A DNA stretch of 64,000 nucleotides from Sphingomonas sp. TZW2008. Lineage in GTDB: Bacteria > Pseudomonadota > Alphaproteobacteria > Sphingomonadales > Sphingomonadaceae. A program made the translations under genes and the position numbers. The stretch lies in the NCBI RefSeq assembly GCF_002117915.1, contig NZ_BDJB01000008.1, forward strand, positions 405,733 to 469,732. Direction: 5' to 3'. Positions within the stretch are counted from its first letter, which is position 1; each line of letters begins with the position of its first letter. Shown here piece after piece: positions 9,281-17,554 of this stretch. The notes beneath the pieces are model-generated. The model ran no database searches. It worked only from the letters and a program-made list of their open reading frames with translations, and was not told the DNA's origin.

Positions 9281-9308
9281 GCGCTACCGGGAAATCGGAG
9301 GTTACTCG

Positions 9309-10196
9309 ATGCGCCTGCCCGATCTCGAAGCCTGGGCGATCTTCGCCACCGTCGCCGAACACCGCTCGTTCACCGCCGCCGCCGACTCGCTCGGGCTGAG
9401 CAAGGCGACCGTGTCGAAGGCGGTATCGCGCCTTGAGGCGGATCTCGGCCAGTCGCTGTTCCACCGCACGTCACGCCGTCTCGCGTTGACCGAAGCGGGG
9501 CGCCCGCTCGCGGAGCATGCAGCGCAGATCCTCGCCACCGCGCAGGCGGCGGAGGAAGCCGCGCGCGACGGCGCCGCCGCGCCCGCCGGCCGCATCCGCC
9601 TCGCCGCGCCAATGACGTTCGGCGTGTCGAATGTGGCGCCGCTGCTCAGCGATTTCCTCGCCGCGCATCCGGGGATCGAGATCGAGCTGCACTTGTCCGA
9701 CGCGCGGGTCGATATCGTCGCCGAAGGGTTCGACGTCGCGCTGCGCATCGCTGAGCTGCCCGACAGTTCCCTGCGTGCACGCCGGCTGTGCGCGATCCAG
9801 TCGCATCTCGTCGCCGCGCCGGCCTATCTCGCGCGCGCCGGCACCCCGACGCATCCCGGCCAGCTCGGCGATCACGCGCTGCTCGGCTATACCAATGTCA
9901 CCGGGCCGTGGCGCTTCCGCGGGCCGGGCGGCGCGGAGGTGTCGGTCAAGGCGCAGGGGCCGCTGGCCGCGAACAGCGGCGACGCGTTGATGCCCGCGCT
10001 CGTCGCCGGGCTCGGCATCGCCCGCCTGCCCGCGTTCATTCTCGGCGACACGCTCGCCAGCGGCGCGGTCGTCGAGCTGCTGCCCGAGTGGCGGCCCGCC
10101 CCGATCGGGCTCCACCTGCTCACCCCGCCGAGCCCGCTGCGCCCGGCGCGCGTCGAGGCGCTGATCGCCTTCCTCGCCGAGCGGCTGCACGACTGA
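9309..10196 (+). CDS. LysR-family transcriptional regulator
   Basis: Transcription factor with an N-terminal winged helix-turn-helix (residues about 3-62: LEAWAIFATVAEHRSFTAAA then LGLSKATVSKAVSRLEADLG) and a C-terminal periplasmic-binding-protein-like effector domain (from about residue 90). Length 295 is normal. The motif LFHRTSRRLALTEAG marks the end of the DNA-binding domain. Divergent from pirin with a dyad operator between them, so the likely targets are pirin and wrbA and possibly its own gene and the following hydrolase. Effector unknown. Confidence 0.93.
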   Translation: MRLPDLEAWAIFATVAEHRSFTAAADSLGLSKATVSKAVSRLEADLGQSLFHRTSRRLALTEAGRPLAEHAAQILATAQAAEEAARDGAAAPAGRIRLAAPMTFGVSNVAPLLSDFLAAHPGIEIELHLSDARVDIVAEGFDVALRIAELPDSSLRARRLCAIQSHLVAAPAYLARAGTPTHPGQLGDHALLGYTNVTGPWRFRGPGGAEVSVKAQGPLAANSGDALMPALVAGLGIARLPAFILGDTLASGAVVELLPEWRPAPIGLHLLTPPSPLRPARVEALIAFLAERLHD

Positions 10197-10240
10197 TCCA
10201 GGTCGTTGCCGCCCGCGCCCGCCACGCGCAAGACGACACG

Positions 10241-10825
10241 ATGACCAATGCCGCGATCCTCCTCATCGATCTGCTCAACACGTTCGAGTTCACCGGCGGC
10301 GATCGGCTCAAGGAGGCGGTCGCGGAAATGACGGCACCGCTCGCCGCGCTGCGCCGAGAGGCGCGGGCGCAGGACGTGCCAGTGATCTTCGTCAACGACA
10401 ATTACGGCCGCTGGCATGACGAGCCCAGCCAGCTGATCGACTATGCGATCGACAAGGGCGGCGAGACGGTGGCGGCGATCCGCCCCTTGCCCAGCGACTA
10501 TTTCGTCATCAAGCCCGAATCGTCGGGGTTCTACGCCACTACACTACCCGCGCTGCTGCCGCGGCTCGGCGTGTCGCGGCTGGTGCTGTGTGGCGTCGCG
10601 TCGGACATCTGCGTGCTTTTCACGGCTGCCGACGCGCACATGCGCGAGTATGATCTGTGGGTGCCCGGCGATCTCGTCGCCTCTCCGCACGGCGAGCGCG
10701 GCGACTGGGCGCTTGACATGATGGCGAACGGCATGAGCGCCGAGGTTCGGCCCACGACCGACCTGACGCTCGCCGACTGGCTGGCAAGCGCGCCAAAGGT
10801 GGCGCCGGGCAGCCGCGCCGCGTGA
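10241..10825 (+). CDS. Isochorismatase-like cysteine hydrolase
   Basis: Cysteine hydrolase of the isochorismatase fold, a group that includes nicotinamidases, ureidohydrolases and true isochorismatases. The 194-residue protein has the N-terminal aspartate in ILLIDLLNTFEF (Asp10), and the nucleophile block VLCGVASDICVLFTAADA with the cysteine after a likely cis-peptide. A lysine in FVIKPESSGFYAT probably completes the triad. The ATG at 10241 lies 44 bases after the LysR stop. Context with wrbA and pirin points to aromatic or quinone metabolism but does not fix the substrate. Confidence 0.87.
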   Translation: MTNAAILLIDLLNTFEFTGGDRLKEAVAEMTAPLAALRREARAQDVPVIFVNDNYGRWHDEPSQLIDYAIDKGGETVAAIRPLPSDYFVIKPESSGFYATTLPALLPRLGVSRLVLCGVASDICVLFTAADAHMREYDLWVPGDLVASPHGERGDWALDMMANGMSAEVRPTTDLTLADWLASAPKVAPGSRAA

Positions 10826-10892
10826 CCACCGCGGGCCAGCGATAGCACCGATCCCATTGCATCGCGCGGCGACTGTGCCACGGTCGCGCACG

Positions 10893-11987
10893 ATGAGCCG
10901 CCTGACTCCCGATGCCGACGACGCGCGGTACATCCGCCGCCTCTTCCTGACGATCGCGGTCGTCGCGCTGGCGGCAGCGATCTACTTCACCGGTGATCTC
11001 CTGATCCTCGCCTTCGGCTCCGTGCTGGGCGCGATCGTGATCCATGCGATCGCCGAAATCTACGAGACGCGGGCGCGACTGTCCGATCGCGTCGCGCTCA
11101 GCTGCGCGATCGCCACCGTGCTGGCGCTGATCGGCTTCCTCGTCTGGCTGTTCGCGGTGGAATTCCGCACCCAGGTCAACGTCCTCGTCACGCGGCTGCC
11201 GGGCATCATCGACCAGCTTGCCGACCAGATGTCGCAATCCCCGGTCGGCGCCAAGGTCGTCGATGCGGTGCGCGCCGCCTTCGCCGGCAGCCGCGTCGCG
11301 CAGGACATCGGCGGGCTGGCGGAGGGCGCGGGCCAGTTCATCCTCAACGCGCTGCTCGTCCTTGTCGGGGCGATCTTCTTCGCCGTCGACCCCAAGGTGT
11401 ACGAACGCGGCTTCCTCCTGCTCATGCCGCCGTCGAAGCGCGCCGCCATGGAAGACGCGCTGATCGATACCGCCGCGACGTTGCGCCTGTGGCTGCGCGC
11501 GCAGCTCATCCAGATGACGACGATGGGCGTCCTGGTCGGCATCGGCCTGTGGCTCGTCGGCGTGCCGTCCGCGCCGGCGCTCGCGCTGCTCACCGGGATC
11601 AGCGAGTTCATTCCTTACGTCGGCCCCGTGGCCGCGATGATCCCCGCGATGGGCCTCGCCGCGACACAATCGATCCATCACGTGCTGTGGACGGTCGGCG
11701 TGTTCGCGATCGTTCGCGTCGTGCAGACGAACTTCATCACGCCGTTCGTCACCAGCCGCGTCGTCGCCATCCCCCCGGCGGTGACGCTGTTCGCGATCCT
11801 CGCGATCGGCGCGGTATTTGGCCTGTTCGGCCTGTTCTTCTCCGCCGCGCTGCTCGTCATGGTATTCACGCTGGTGCGCAGCCTGTACCTGCGCGACACG
11901 CTGGGCGAGGACATCCCGCACAGCCGCCACCGGACCTTGTTCGACTCGGCCGGCACCCCCCGCGACTCGCCGATTAAGCTGGATTAA
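10893..11987 (+). CDS. AI-2E family transporter (PF01594-type permease)
   Basis: Polytopic inner-membrane protein of the AI-2 exporter superfamily, whose members export autoinducer-2 or act as Na+/H+ antiporters. About eight hydrophobic segments are visible over 364 residues, with a large loop rich in charged residues (residues about 80-140). The family core PxxLLTGISEFIPYVGP appears as LALLTGISEFIPYVGP, followed by NFITPFVTSRVVAIPPAVTL. ATG at 10893 is the first start that gives the usual N-terminus; one 36 bases earlier is possible. Its stop codon lies inside the CtrA box that precedes ctrA. Confidence 0.87.
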   Translation: MSRLTPDADDARYIRRLFLTIAVVALAAAIYFTGDLLILAFGSVLGAIVIHAIAEIYETRARLSDRVALSCAIATVLALIGFLVWLFAVEFRTQVNVLVTRLPGIIDQLADQMSQSPVGAKVVDAVRAAFAGSRVAQDIGGLAEGAGQFILNALLVLVGAIFFAVDPKVYERGFLLLMPPSKRAAMEDALIDTAATLRLWLRAQLIQMTTMGVLVGIGLWLVGVPSAPALALLTGISEFIPYVGPVAAMIPAMGLAATQSIHHVLWTVGVFAIVRVVQTNFITPFVTSRVVAIPPAVTLFAILAIGAVFGLFGLFFSAALLVMVFTLVRSLYLRDTLGEDIPHSRHRTLFDSAGTPRDSPIKLD

Positions 11988-12033
11988 TCCCTAATTAACC
12001 TTTTGCGTTCAGACATCGCTTGGTTAATGAATC
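11984..12033 (+). promoter_or_regulatory. ctrA control region: CtrA box and GANTC site
   Basis: TTAA at 11984-11987 and TTAAC at 11995-11999 are separated by exactly seven bases, matching the full CtrA consensus TTAA-N7-TTAAC. A further TTAA half-site lies at 11974-11977 and another at 12024-12027. GAATC at 12029-12033 is a CcrM (GANTC) methylation site. In Caulobacter the ctrA promoters are controlled by CtrA itself and by methylation of a GANTC site, so this looks like the same autoregulatory arrangement. The transcription start is not identifiable by eye. Confidence 0.75.
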
Positions 12034-12082
12034 GGTTGGGGCGCTGGCGCAGGGAACGCGACGTCCAGACAGGGGAAGACGC

Positions 12083-12781
12083 ATGCGGGTGCTGCTGATC
12101 GAAGACGAGCCGACGACCGCCAAGGCGATCGAGTTGATGCTCTCGGTGGAGGGGTTCAACGTCTATTCGACCGATCTTGGCGAGGAGGGCTTGGACCTCG
12201 GCAAGCTCTACGATTACGACATCATCCTGCTTGATCTCAACCTGCCCGACATGCACGGCTACGACGTGCTGAAGCGGCTGCGCGTCGCGCGCGTGTCGAC
12301 GCCGGTGTTGATCCTGTCGGGCGTCAACGAGATGGATTCGAAGGTGCGCAGCTTCGGCTTCGGTGCTGACGATTACGTGACCAAGCCGTTCCACCGCGAG
12401 GAACTGGTGGCGCGCATTCACGCCGTCGTGCGCCGCTCCAAGGGCCATTCGCAGTCGGTGATCCGTACCGGCAAGCTCTCGGTCAATCTCGACGCCAAGA
12501 CGGTCGAGGTCGACGGCGCGCGCGTGCACCTGACGGGCAAGGAATATGCGATGCTCGAGCTGCTCAGCTTGCGCAAGGGCACGACGCTCACCAAGGAAAT
12601 GTTCCTCAACCATCTCTACGGCGGGATGGACGAGCCCGAGCTCAAGATCATCGACGTCTTCATCTGCAAGCTGCGCAAGAAGCTGAGCCTCGCATGCGAG
12701 GGCGAGAATTACATCGAGACCGTGTGGGGCCGCGGCTACGTGCTGCGCGAGCCGGACGAGGTCGCCGCCAAGGTCGCCTGA
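12083..12781 (+). CDS. ctrA: Cell-cycle response regulator CtrA
   Basis: OmpR-type master regulator of the alphaproteobacterial cell cycle and, in sphingomonads, mostly of motility and envelope genes. The 232-residue protein has the receiver domain ([19 protein letters not shown] at the start, phospho-acceptor Asp51 in [17 protein letters not shown]) and a winged-helix domain that is almost identical to Caulobacter CtrA ([38 protein letters not shown]). The ATG at 12083 follows AGGGGAAG. The C-terminus reads VAAKVA, not the double alanine that directs ClpXP proteolysis in Caulobacter, so cell-cycle degradation may differ. Transcribed singly, with its own terminator. Confidence 0.97.
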   Translation: MRVLLIEDEPTTAKAIELMLSVEGFNVYSTDLGEEGLDLGKLYDYDIILLDLNLPDMHGYDVLKRLRVARVSTPVLILSGVNEMDSKVRSFGFGADDYVTKPFHREELVARIHAVVRRSKGHSQSVIRTGKLSVNLDAKTVEVDGARVHLTGKEYAMLELLSLRKGTTLTKEMFLNHLYGGMDEPELKIIDVFICKLRKKLSLACEGENYIETVWGRGYVLREPDEVAAKVA

Positions 12782-12818
12782 GGCCTAAAGCAATACTCCC
12801 GGAGTAAGGGAGGATGGA

Positions 12819-12846
12819 GGCCGCGACATCGGGGGGTGTCGCGGCC
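12819..12846 (+). terminator. Rho-independent terminator of ctrA
   Basis: Perfect 10-base stem GGCCGCGACA (12819-12828) with TGTCGCGGCC (12837-12846), an 8-base loop and a TTCTTC tail. It sits 38 bases after the ctrA stop and directly before the convergent glycosyltransferase gene. Confidence 0.85.
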
Positions 12847-12850
12847 TTCT

Positions 12851-14023
12851 TCATGTCTTGTGCGCGACGAGCGCGGAAAGGTGCGCATGAAGCGCGGCGG
12901 CATTCGCCGCCCAGGTGAAGCCGAGCGCGCCGGCACGCGTCGCCTCCTGCGCCGGCGGATCAGCAAGGATTCCGGCGATCGCGGCGGCGAAGCCGGTGGG
13001 ACTTCGATCGGTCGTCCGCCCGGCGGCTGCGTCCTGCACGACGTCGGCCGCGCCGCCCGCCGCGGTGATGACGATCGGCGTCCCGCACGCCAGCGCCTCG
13101 ACCCACGCATTGGCAAGCCCCTCGGAAGCAGACGCCAGCGCCATCACGTCGGCGGCGGCGATCAGCCCGGGCACGTCGTCGTGCGGGATGCTGCCAAGCA
13201 GCCGCACGCGGTCTGCGATCCCGAGCCGCGCAGCCAGCGCCGCGAGCCTCGACCGCTCGGACCCTTCGCCCGCAATCCACAGCTGCACACCGGGTAGCCG
13301 GGCGACCGCCTCGATCACCACGTCGTGCCCCTTGCGTACGATCAGCGCCCCGACCGCCACGACGAGCGGCCCGCTGACGCCGAGACGCGCCTTCGCCGCC
13401 GCGCGGTCGACCGGCGCGAAGCGATCGAGGTCGACGCCGGTATGATGGACCATGACCCGCGCCGGATCGATCCCGATCGCCGCCATGTCCGCGCGCATCG
13501 CGGCGGAAACAGCCAGCAGGCCGTCCGCGCGATCACCGGCGTCACGCACCGATGCGGCGGTCGCCGGCCGATGCCCCCAGTAATGGATATCCGCGCCGCG
13601 CGCCTTAATCGACACCGGCACGCCGTACCGCGCACCCAGCGTCACCGCCGCCGGCCCGTCGGGAAAGAAGAACGACGCATCGATCACGTCGAACGCGAAG
13701 TCTTCGCGAATCTGATCGAGTACGGAGACGAGCGCGCGCGCCAAGGCGGCGGAATGATAGCGCCCATCGGTGCCCGGCCATGTCGTGAAGCGCGGCCGAT
13801 CAACGGTAAGCCCCTTCCACGTTTCGCACCGCGGCAGCGCGGCGAGTGCGCGATAATGCGGATGCAGCCGCAGCGGCCACGGCGGCAGCCCGACCGGTGC
13901 GACCACGCGCACCGCCACCCCCGGCCGCACGGCAAGCCCCAGCGTCTGCCGCTCGACGAACACGCCGAAATTGCGCCGGCTGGCGTCGGGGAACAGCGAG
14001 GAGAGCGTCAGCACGCGAAGCAT
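12851..14023 (-). CDS. Glycosyltransferase family 4 protein
   Basis: GT-B retaining glycosyltransferase, 390 residues. The N-terminal Rossmann half begins MLRVLTLSSLFPDASRRNFG and includes DVIDASFFFPDG; the C-terminal half has the GT4 nucleotide-sugar site: VVAVGALIVRKGHDVVIEA, WIAGEGSERSRLAALAA and the EX7E region ALASASEGLANAWVEALACG with both glutamates. Such enzymes build polysaccharide or glycolipid chains on the cytoplasmic face of the membrane; donor and acceptor are unknown. ATG at 14023 gives the usual N-terminus, while a GTG 33 bases earlier would add 11 unlike residues. No other polysaccharide genes are adjacent. Confidence 0.88.
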   Translation of the reverse strand: MLRVLTLSSLFPDASRRNFGVFVERQTLGLAVRPGVAVRVVAPVGLPPWPLRLHPHYRALAALPRCETWKGLTVDRPRFTTWPGTDGRYHSAALARALVSVLDQIREDFAFDVIDASFFFPDGPAAVTLGARYGVPVSIKARGADIHYWGHRPATAASVRDAGDRADGLLAVSAAMRADMAAIGIDPARVMVHHTGVDLDRFAPVDRAAAKARLGVSGPLVVAVGALIVRKGHDVVIEAVARLPGVQLWIAGEGSERSRLAALAARLGIADRVRLLGSIPHDDVPGLIAAADVMALASASEGLANAWVEALACGTPIVITAAGGAADVVQDAAAGRTTDRSPTGFAAAIAGILADPPAQEATRAGALGFTWAANAAALHAHLSALVAHKT

Positions 14024-14139
14024 CGCCGAGGTGTAGCGCCCGACCGTTAATCCCACCTATCCGTCAGGCAGAACACCGCTCCATCGGCGCCGCGCCGCCT
14101 TTTCTGGTCACTCCGCGCCCGTGCTGCTAGGCGGCGATT

Positions 14140-15102
14140 ATGGGGCACGGGCATCAAGGGCATCATCACGGCCGCGGCGACGGCGCGCACGATCATGCGC
14201 ATGACCACGGCCATCACCACCCCGCCCCGCCGGCATCTTGGGACCGCGCCTTTGCGATCGGCATCGCGCTCAACCTCGCCTATGTCGTAGCGGAGGCATC
14301 CGCCGGTCTTTGGACGGGATCGGTCGCGCTGCTCGCCGATGCCGGGCACAATCTGTCCGACGTGCTTGGCCTCGCGGTCGCCTGGGGCGGCGCGGCACTC
14401 GCTCGCCGTGCGCCGTCGAAGCGCTTCACCTATGGGCTGAAGGGCTCGACGATCCTCGCCGCGCTCGCCAACGCGCTGCTCCTGCTGGTGGCGATCGGCG
14501 CGATAGCGCTTGAGGCGGTGCAGCGGTTCGGTGAGGCGGCACCGGTGCCGGGGCTCACCGTATCGGCGGTCGCCGCGGTCGGCATCGCGATCAACGGCCT
14601 TACCGCGTGGCTGTTCGCGCGCGGCCGCAAGGGCGACGTCAACATCCGCGGCGCGTATCTCCACATGCTCGCCGACGCGATGGTCTCGGCAGGCGTCGTG
14701 CTCGCTGGCGTCGCGATCTGGCTGACCGGCATCGGCTGGATCGACCCCGCGGTCAGCCTAGTGATCGCCGCGCTGATCTTCTGGCAGACATGGGGGCTGC
14801 TGCGCGAGACGGTGGAGATGAGCCTTGCCGCCGTGCCGCGCGCGATCGACTATGATCGCGTCAGCGCCGCGCTTGCCGCGCTGCCGGGCGTCAAGCAGGT
14901 CCACGATCTGCACATCTGGCCGATGTCGACTACCGAACCGGTCCTCACCGCGCACCTGCTGATGCCCGCCGGCCATCCTGGAGACGCGTTTCTCGCGGGC
15001 ACGCAGGACATGCTGCACCACGATTTCGGCATCGGCCACGCGACGCTGCAGATCGAGACGGGCGCGTCGCCGTGCGTGCTCGAGCCCGCCGCCGCGGTCT
15101 AG
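14140..15102 (+). CDS. Cation diffusion facilitator (Zn/Co/Cd exporter, CzcD/DmeF-like)
   Basis: Proton-driven exporter of divalent metals in the inner membrane. The 320-residue protein starts with a strongly histidine-rich cytosolic tail (about 15 His in the first 27 residues), then six membrane segments. The metal site is visible as ALLADAGHNLSDVLGL in TM2 and AYLHMLADAMVSAGVV in TM5 (HxxxD and HxxxD pattern). A C-terminal cytosolic ferredoxin-like domain contains VKQVHDLHIWPMST. Start ATG at 14140. Metal specificity is not certain; the layout fits CzcD/ZitB-type proteins. Confidence 0.94.
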   Translation: MGHGHQGHHHGRGDGAHDHAHDHGHHHPAPPASWDRAFAIGIALNLAYVVAEASAGLWTGSVALLADAGHNLSDVLGLAVAWGGAALARRAPSKRFTYGLKGSTILAALANALLLLVAIGAIALEAVQRFGEAAPVPGLTVSAVAAVGIAINGLTAWLFARGRKGDVNIRGAYLHMLADAMVSAGVVLAGVAIWLTGIGWIDPAVSLVIAALIFWQTWGLLRETVEMSLAAVPRAIDYDRVSAALAALPGVKQVHDLHIWPMSTTEPVLTAHLLMPAGHPGDAFLAGTQDMLHHDFGIGHATLQIETGASPCVLEPAAAV

Positions 15103-15455
15103 GCGTCAGCGAGCAGCGCCGCCCGCACGCGCCCGGTCAACGCGGCAAGTTCGGCGAACAGCCCCTCGTCGATCGCCTTGAAATTGAAGCAGGTCTTGCC
15201 CTGCCGCCTTTTCGCGAGGTCCGCCGATAGTCCGTCGGCAAGCGCCGGCGTGTCGTACAGCGGGATCAGGTGGAAGGCGACGTAGCTCTTCTTGATCGTC
15301 ACCGTGCCGAACCAGCCAGGCTCGCCGGTCTTCGGATCCCGCCGGTGCGTCCGCACGACGAGATCACCCGGCACGTCGCGCTCGATTACCTGATCGCCCG
15401 CCGCCGCCAGCATGATCGCGCGCAGCCGCGCATATACCGCCGCGAAATCCGCCAT
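15099..15455 (-). CDS. Small conserved protein, probably DUF1801/YdhG-like
   Basis: A 118-residue soluble protein of unknown function. The central segment GWFGTVTIKKSYVAFHLIPLYD and the later KTCFNFKAIDEGLFAELAAL resemble the small alpha/beta proteins grouped as DUF1801, but I recognise this only by pattern. No signal peptide, membrane segment or catalytic motif is evident. Its stop overlaps the stop of the convergent CDF exporter by four bases. Start is ATG at 15455. Confidence 0.65.
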   Translation of the reverse strand: MADFAAVYARLRAIMLAAAGDQVIERDVPGDLVVRTHRRDPKTGEPGWFGTVTIKKSYVAFHLIPLYDTPALADGLSADLAKRRQGKTCFNFKAIDEGLFAELAALTGRVRAALLADA

Positions 15456-15521
15456 CGTCGCCCTCCTTGCCGACCAAGGTGGAACGTCGGCGCGGCAGCC
15501 GTCAAGCGATCGCAGCGCCGA

Positions 15522-16532
15522 TCAATAGACGCGCGCCACCGCGAACTCGACCGCCTCGACCATCGCGTCCTTCGCCTTGCCGCTGGCGAACGGTGCGATC
15601 GCGTCGATCGCGCGCTGGCCATAGTGGCGCGCGCGCGCGATCGTGTCGTCGACCGCGCGGCTCGATCGCACCAGCTCGATCGCGTGGACGAAATCGGCAT
15701 CGCTGTCGCGCCGCCCCTCGACCGCGTCCTTCCAGAACTTGCGCTCTTCCTCGTTGCCGCGCGCATAGGCGAGGATGACGGGCAGCGTCATCTTGCCTTC
15801 GCGGAAATCGTCGCCGGCGTCCTTACCCATCGTGCCCGCGTCCGACGTATAGTCGATCGCATCGTCGACCAGCTGGAACGCGATGCCTAGGTTGCGGCCG
15901 TACGCGTCGAGCGCCGCCTCCTCCGCCTCCGGCCGTTCGGCCACCACCGCCGCGATCCGGCATGCCGCCGCGAACAGCGCCGCCGTCTTAGCGTTGATGA
16001 TCTCCAGATAGCGATCCTCGCCGGTATCGACGCGCCGCGCGGCGGTCAGCTGGTGCACCTCGCCTTCGGCGATCACCGCGCTGGCGTTGGACAGGATCTT
16101 GAGCACCTTGAGGCTGCCGTCTTCCACCATCAGCTCGAAGCTGCGACTGAACAGGAAATCGCCCACCAGCACGCTCGCGGGATTGCCCCAGATGATGTTC
16201 GCGGTGCGCTTGCCGCGCCTGAGGTCCGATCCGTCGACCACGTCGTCGTGCAGCAGCGTCGCGGTGTGGATGAACTCGACCGCGGCGGCGAGCCGGTGGT
16301 GCCGCGTCCCCGAATAGCCGAGCAGCTTCGCGCTCGCGAGCGTCAGCATCGGACGCATGCGTTTGCCCCCGCCCGCGATGAGATGCCCGGCGAGTTCGGG
16401 AATCAGCGGGATCTGCGACTGCATGCGATCGAGGATCGCGGCATTCACGAGGTTCATGTCGCCGGCGACAAGCTGGATCATCGGATCGAGCGAGGGCTGG
16501 CGGCCGGCGAGGCGGTGGACGGTGGCGCTCAT
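15522..16532 (-). CDS. ispB: Polyprenyl diphosphate synthase (octa/decaprenyl, quinone side chain)
   Basis: Trans-long-chain prenyltransferase that extends farnesyl diphosphate with isopentenyl units to make the ubiquinone tail. The 336-residue protein carries the first aspartate-rich motif in TATLLHDDVVDGSDLRRGK and the second in FQLVDDAIDYTSDAGTMGKD, plus GGKRMRPMLTLASAKLLG near the N-terminus. Small residues precede the first motif, which allows long chains. In sphingomonads the product is usually C50 (Q-10); chain length cannot be read from sequence alone. Divergent from chorismate mutase; coq7 lies 40 kb away. Confidence 0.92.
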   Translation of the reverse strand: MSATVHRLAGRQPSLDPMIQLVAGDMNLVNAAILDRMQSQIPLIPELAGHLIAGGGKRMRPMLTLASAKLLGYSGTRHHRLAAAVEFIHTATLLHDDVVDGSDLRRGKRTANIIWGNPASVLVGDFLFSRSFELMVEDGSLKVLKILSNASAVIAEGEVHQLTAARRVDTGEDRYLEIINAKTAALFAAACRIAAVVAERPEAEEAALDAYGRNLGIAFQLVDDAIDYTSDAGTMGKDAGDDFREGKMTLPVILAYARGNEEERKFWKDAVEGRRDSDADFVHAIELVRSSRAVDDTIARARHYGQRAIDAIAPFASGKAKDAMVEAVEFAVARVY

Positions 16533-16595
16533 CTGCTGCGTCCTCTACGGACGCAGGCGCAAGGCCGCAACCGCGCGAGCCATGGGAGGGTGCGA

Positions 16596-16874
16596 ATGCC
16601 GGACGAGGTGCTGAAGGGTTACCGCAGGAGCATCGACAACATCGACGCCGCGCTCGTTTGCCTGCTCGCTGAGCGGTTCAAGGTGACGCAGGCGGTGGGG
16701 CGCTACAAGGCCGAAGCGGGGCTGCCGCCGGCCGATCCCGGCCGTGAGGAGGCGCAGATCGGCCGGTTGCGCGCGCTCGCCGAGGAGGCCGAGCTCGATC
16801 CCGAATTCAGCGAGAAGTTCCTGCGCTTCATCATCGACGAGGTGATCCGCCACCACGAGCAGCTGCGCGGCTAA
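16596..16874 (+). CDS. Chorismate mutase, AroQ type
   Basis: Converts chorismate to prephenate for phenylalanine and tyrosine synthesis. The 92-residue all-helical protein is a stand-alone AroQ domain: RRSIDNIDAALVCLLAERF (conserved arginine and the D-x2-hydrophobic pattern), VTQAVGRYKAEAGLP with the active-site lysine, and FLRFIIDEVIRHHEQL at the C-terminus. ATG at 16596 is preceded by GGGAGGG. No fused prephenate dehydratase or dehydrogenase is present. The gene is divergent from the polyprenyl synthase, so it probably has its own promoter in the short gap. Confidence 0.92.
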   Translation: MPDEVLKGYRRSIDNIDAALVCLLAERFKVTQAVGRYKAEAGLPPADPGREEAQIGRLRALAEEAELDPEFSEKFLRFIIDEVIRHHEQLRG

Positions 16875-16911
16875 GCCCCGCACCTGCCGGGTTGCCTGAT
16901 CCCGCCGGCCG

Positions 16912-17460
16912 TTAGCACCACGGCCGGCGCCGGCCCTCCCACGGCCGGGCGAGGCCCTCGTCGATCAGCGTATCGCCCAGCGACACGCCGTCGCGCGTGA
17001 CGATCGCTAGCCGCCGGCCGTAGCGATCGGTCGGCCGATCCGCCGCCGCCAGCTCAATCGGCCCGGCGTTGAGCAGCGCCTGCAACCGCCGTGTCGCGCG
17101 GTCGCCTAGTTCCGCCTCCGCGGGGCAGCGCGGCGGGTGCGTCTCGGGTGTGTCGATATCGGCGATGCGTACCTTTTCGCCCGCGATCCAGAAGGTGTCG
17201 CCGTCGACGACGCAATTCGTGCCGCCGCCGCTGTGGCACAGCGTGAACCTCCCCGTCGCCGCGATCGACGAGGGCAGCATCGCATCGTCCCCGTTCATGA
17301 TGTCGGGCACCGACAACACGCCGACGGCAAGGCCGATCGCCACCGCCACGGCACCGATCGCCGCGACGGGGGAGCGCCGCCGCCGCTTGGGCGCGGGCCA
17401 GAAGGTGACGGGCGCGGGCCGCGTACGGCGCGAGCGACGGAAATTAGGTTCGTGCCGCAT
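16912..17460 (-). CDS. Thermonuclease-like (SNase) protein with N-terminal membrane anchor
   Basis: Staphylococcal-nuclease-fold protein, 182 residues. A basic N-terminus (RRSRRTRPAPVTFWPAPKRRRR) precedes one hydrophobic helix (AAIGAVAVAIGLAVGVL), so the domain is likely anchored and exposed outside the cytoplasm. The nuclease core shows VVDGDTFWIAGEKVRIADID followed by TPET, matching the calcium-site aspartates, Arg35 and Glu43 of thermonuclease, and DRYGRRLA supplies the second active-site arginine. It is short but has the key residues. Convergent with chorismate mutase. Physiological substrate unknown. Confidence 0.85.
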   Translation of the reverse strand: MRHEPNFRRSRRTRPAPVTFWPAPKRRRRSPVAAIGAVAVAIGLAVGVLSVPDIMNGDDAMLPSSIAATGRFTLCHSGGGTNCVVDGDTFWIAGEKVRIADIDTPETHPPRCPAEAELGDRATRRLQALLNAGPIELAAADRPTDRYGRRLAIVTRDGVSLGDTLIDEGLARPWEGRRRPWC

Positions 17461-17554
17461 GCCGGCGTCCGTGCCGGCATAGCGGTTATCGAGCGCTGAA
17501 CGGCGCCGCCGAAACGGACGAACCGTTCGGCGCGACGATCAGCGTCGAGGCGGC

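Noticed and set aside
10620..11930. 436-codon antisense frame over the AI-2E transporter and hydrolase genes
   Set aside because: Composition is dominated by Arg/Asp/His, typical of shadow frames, and the sense frame encodes a clear membrane protein.
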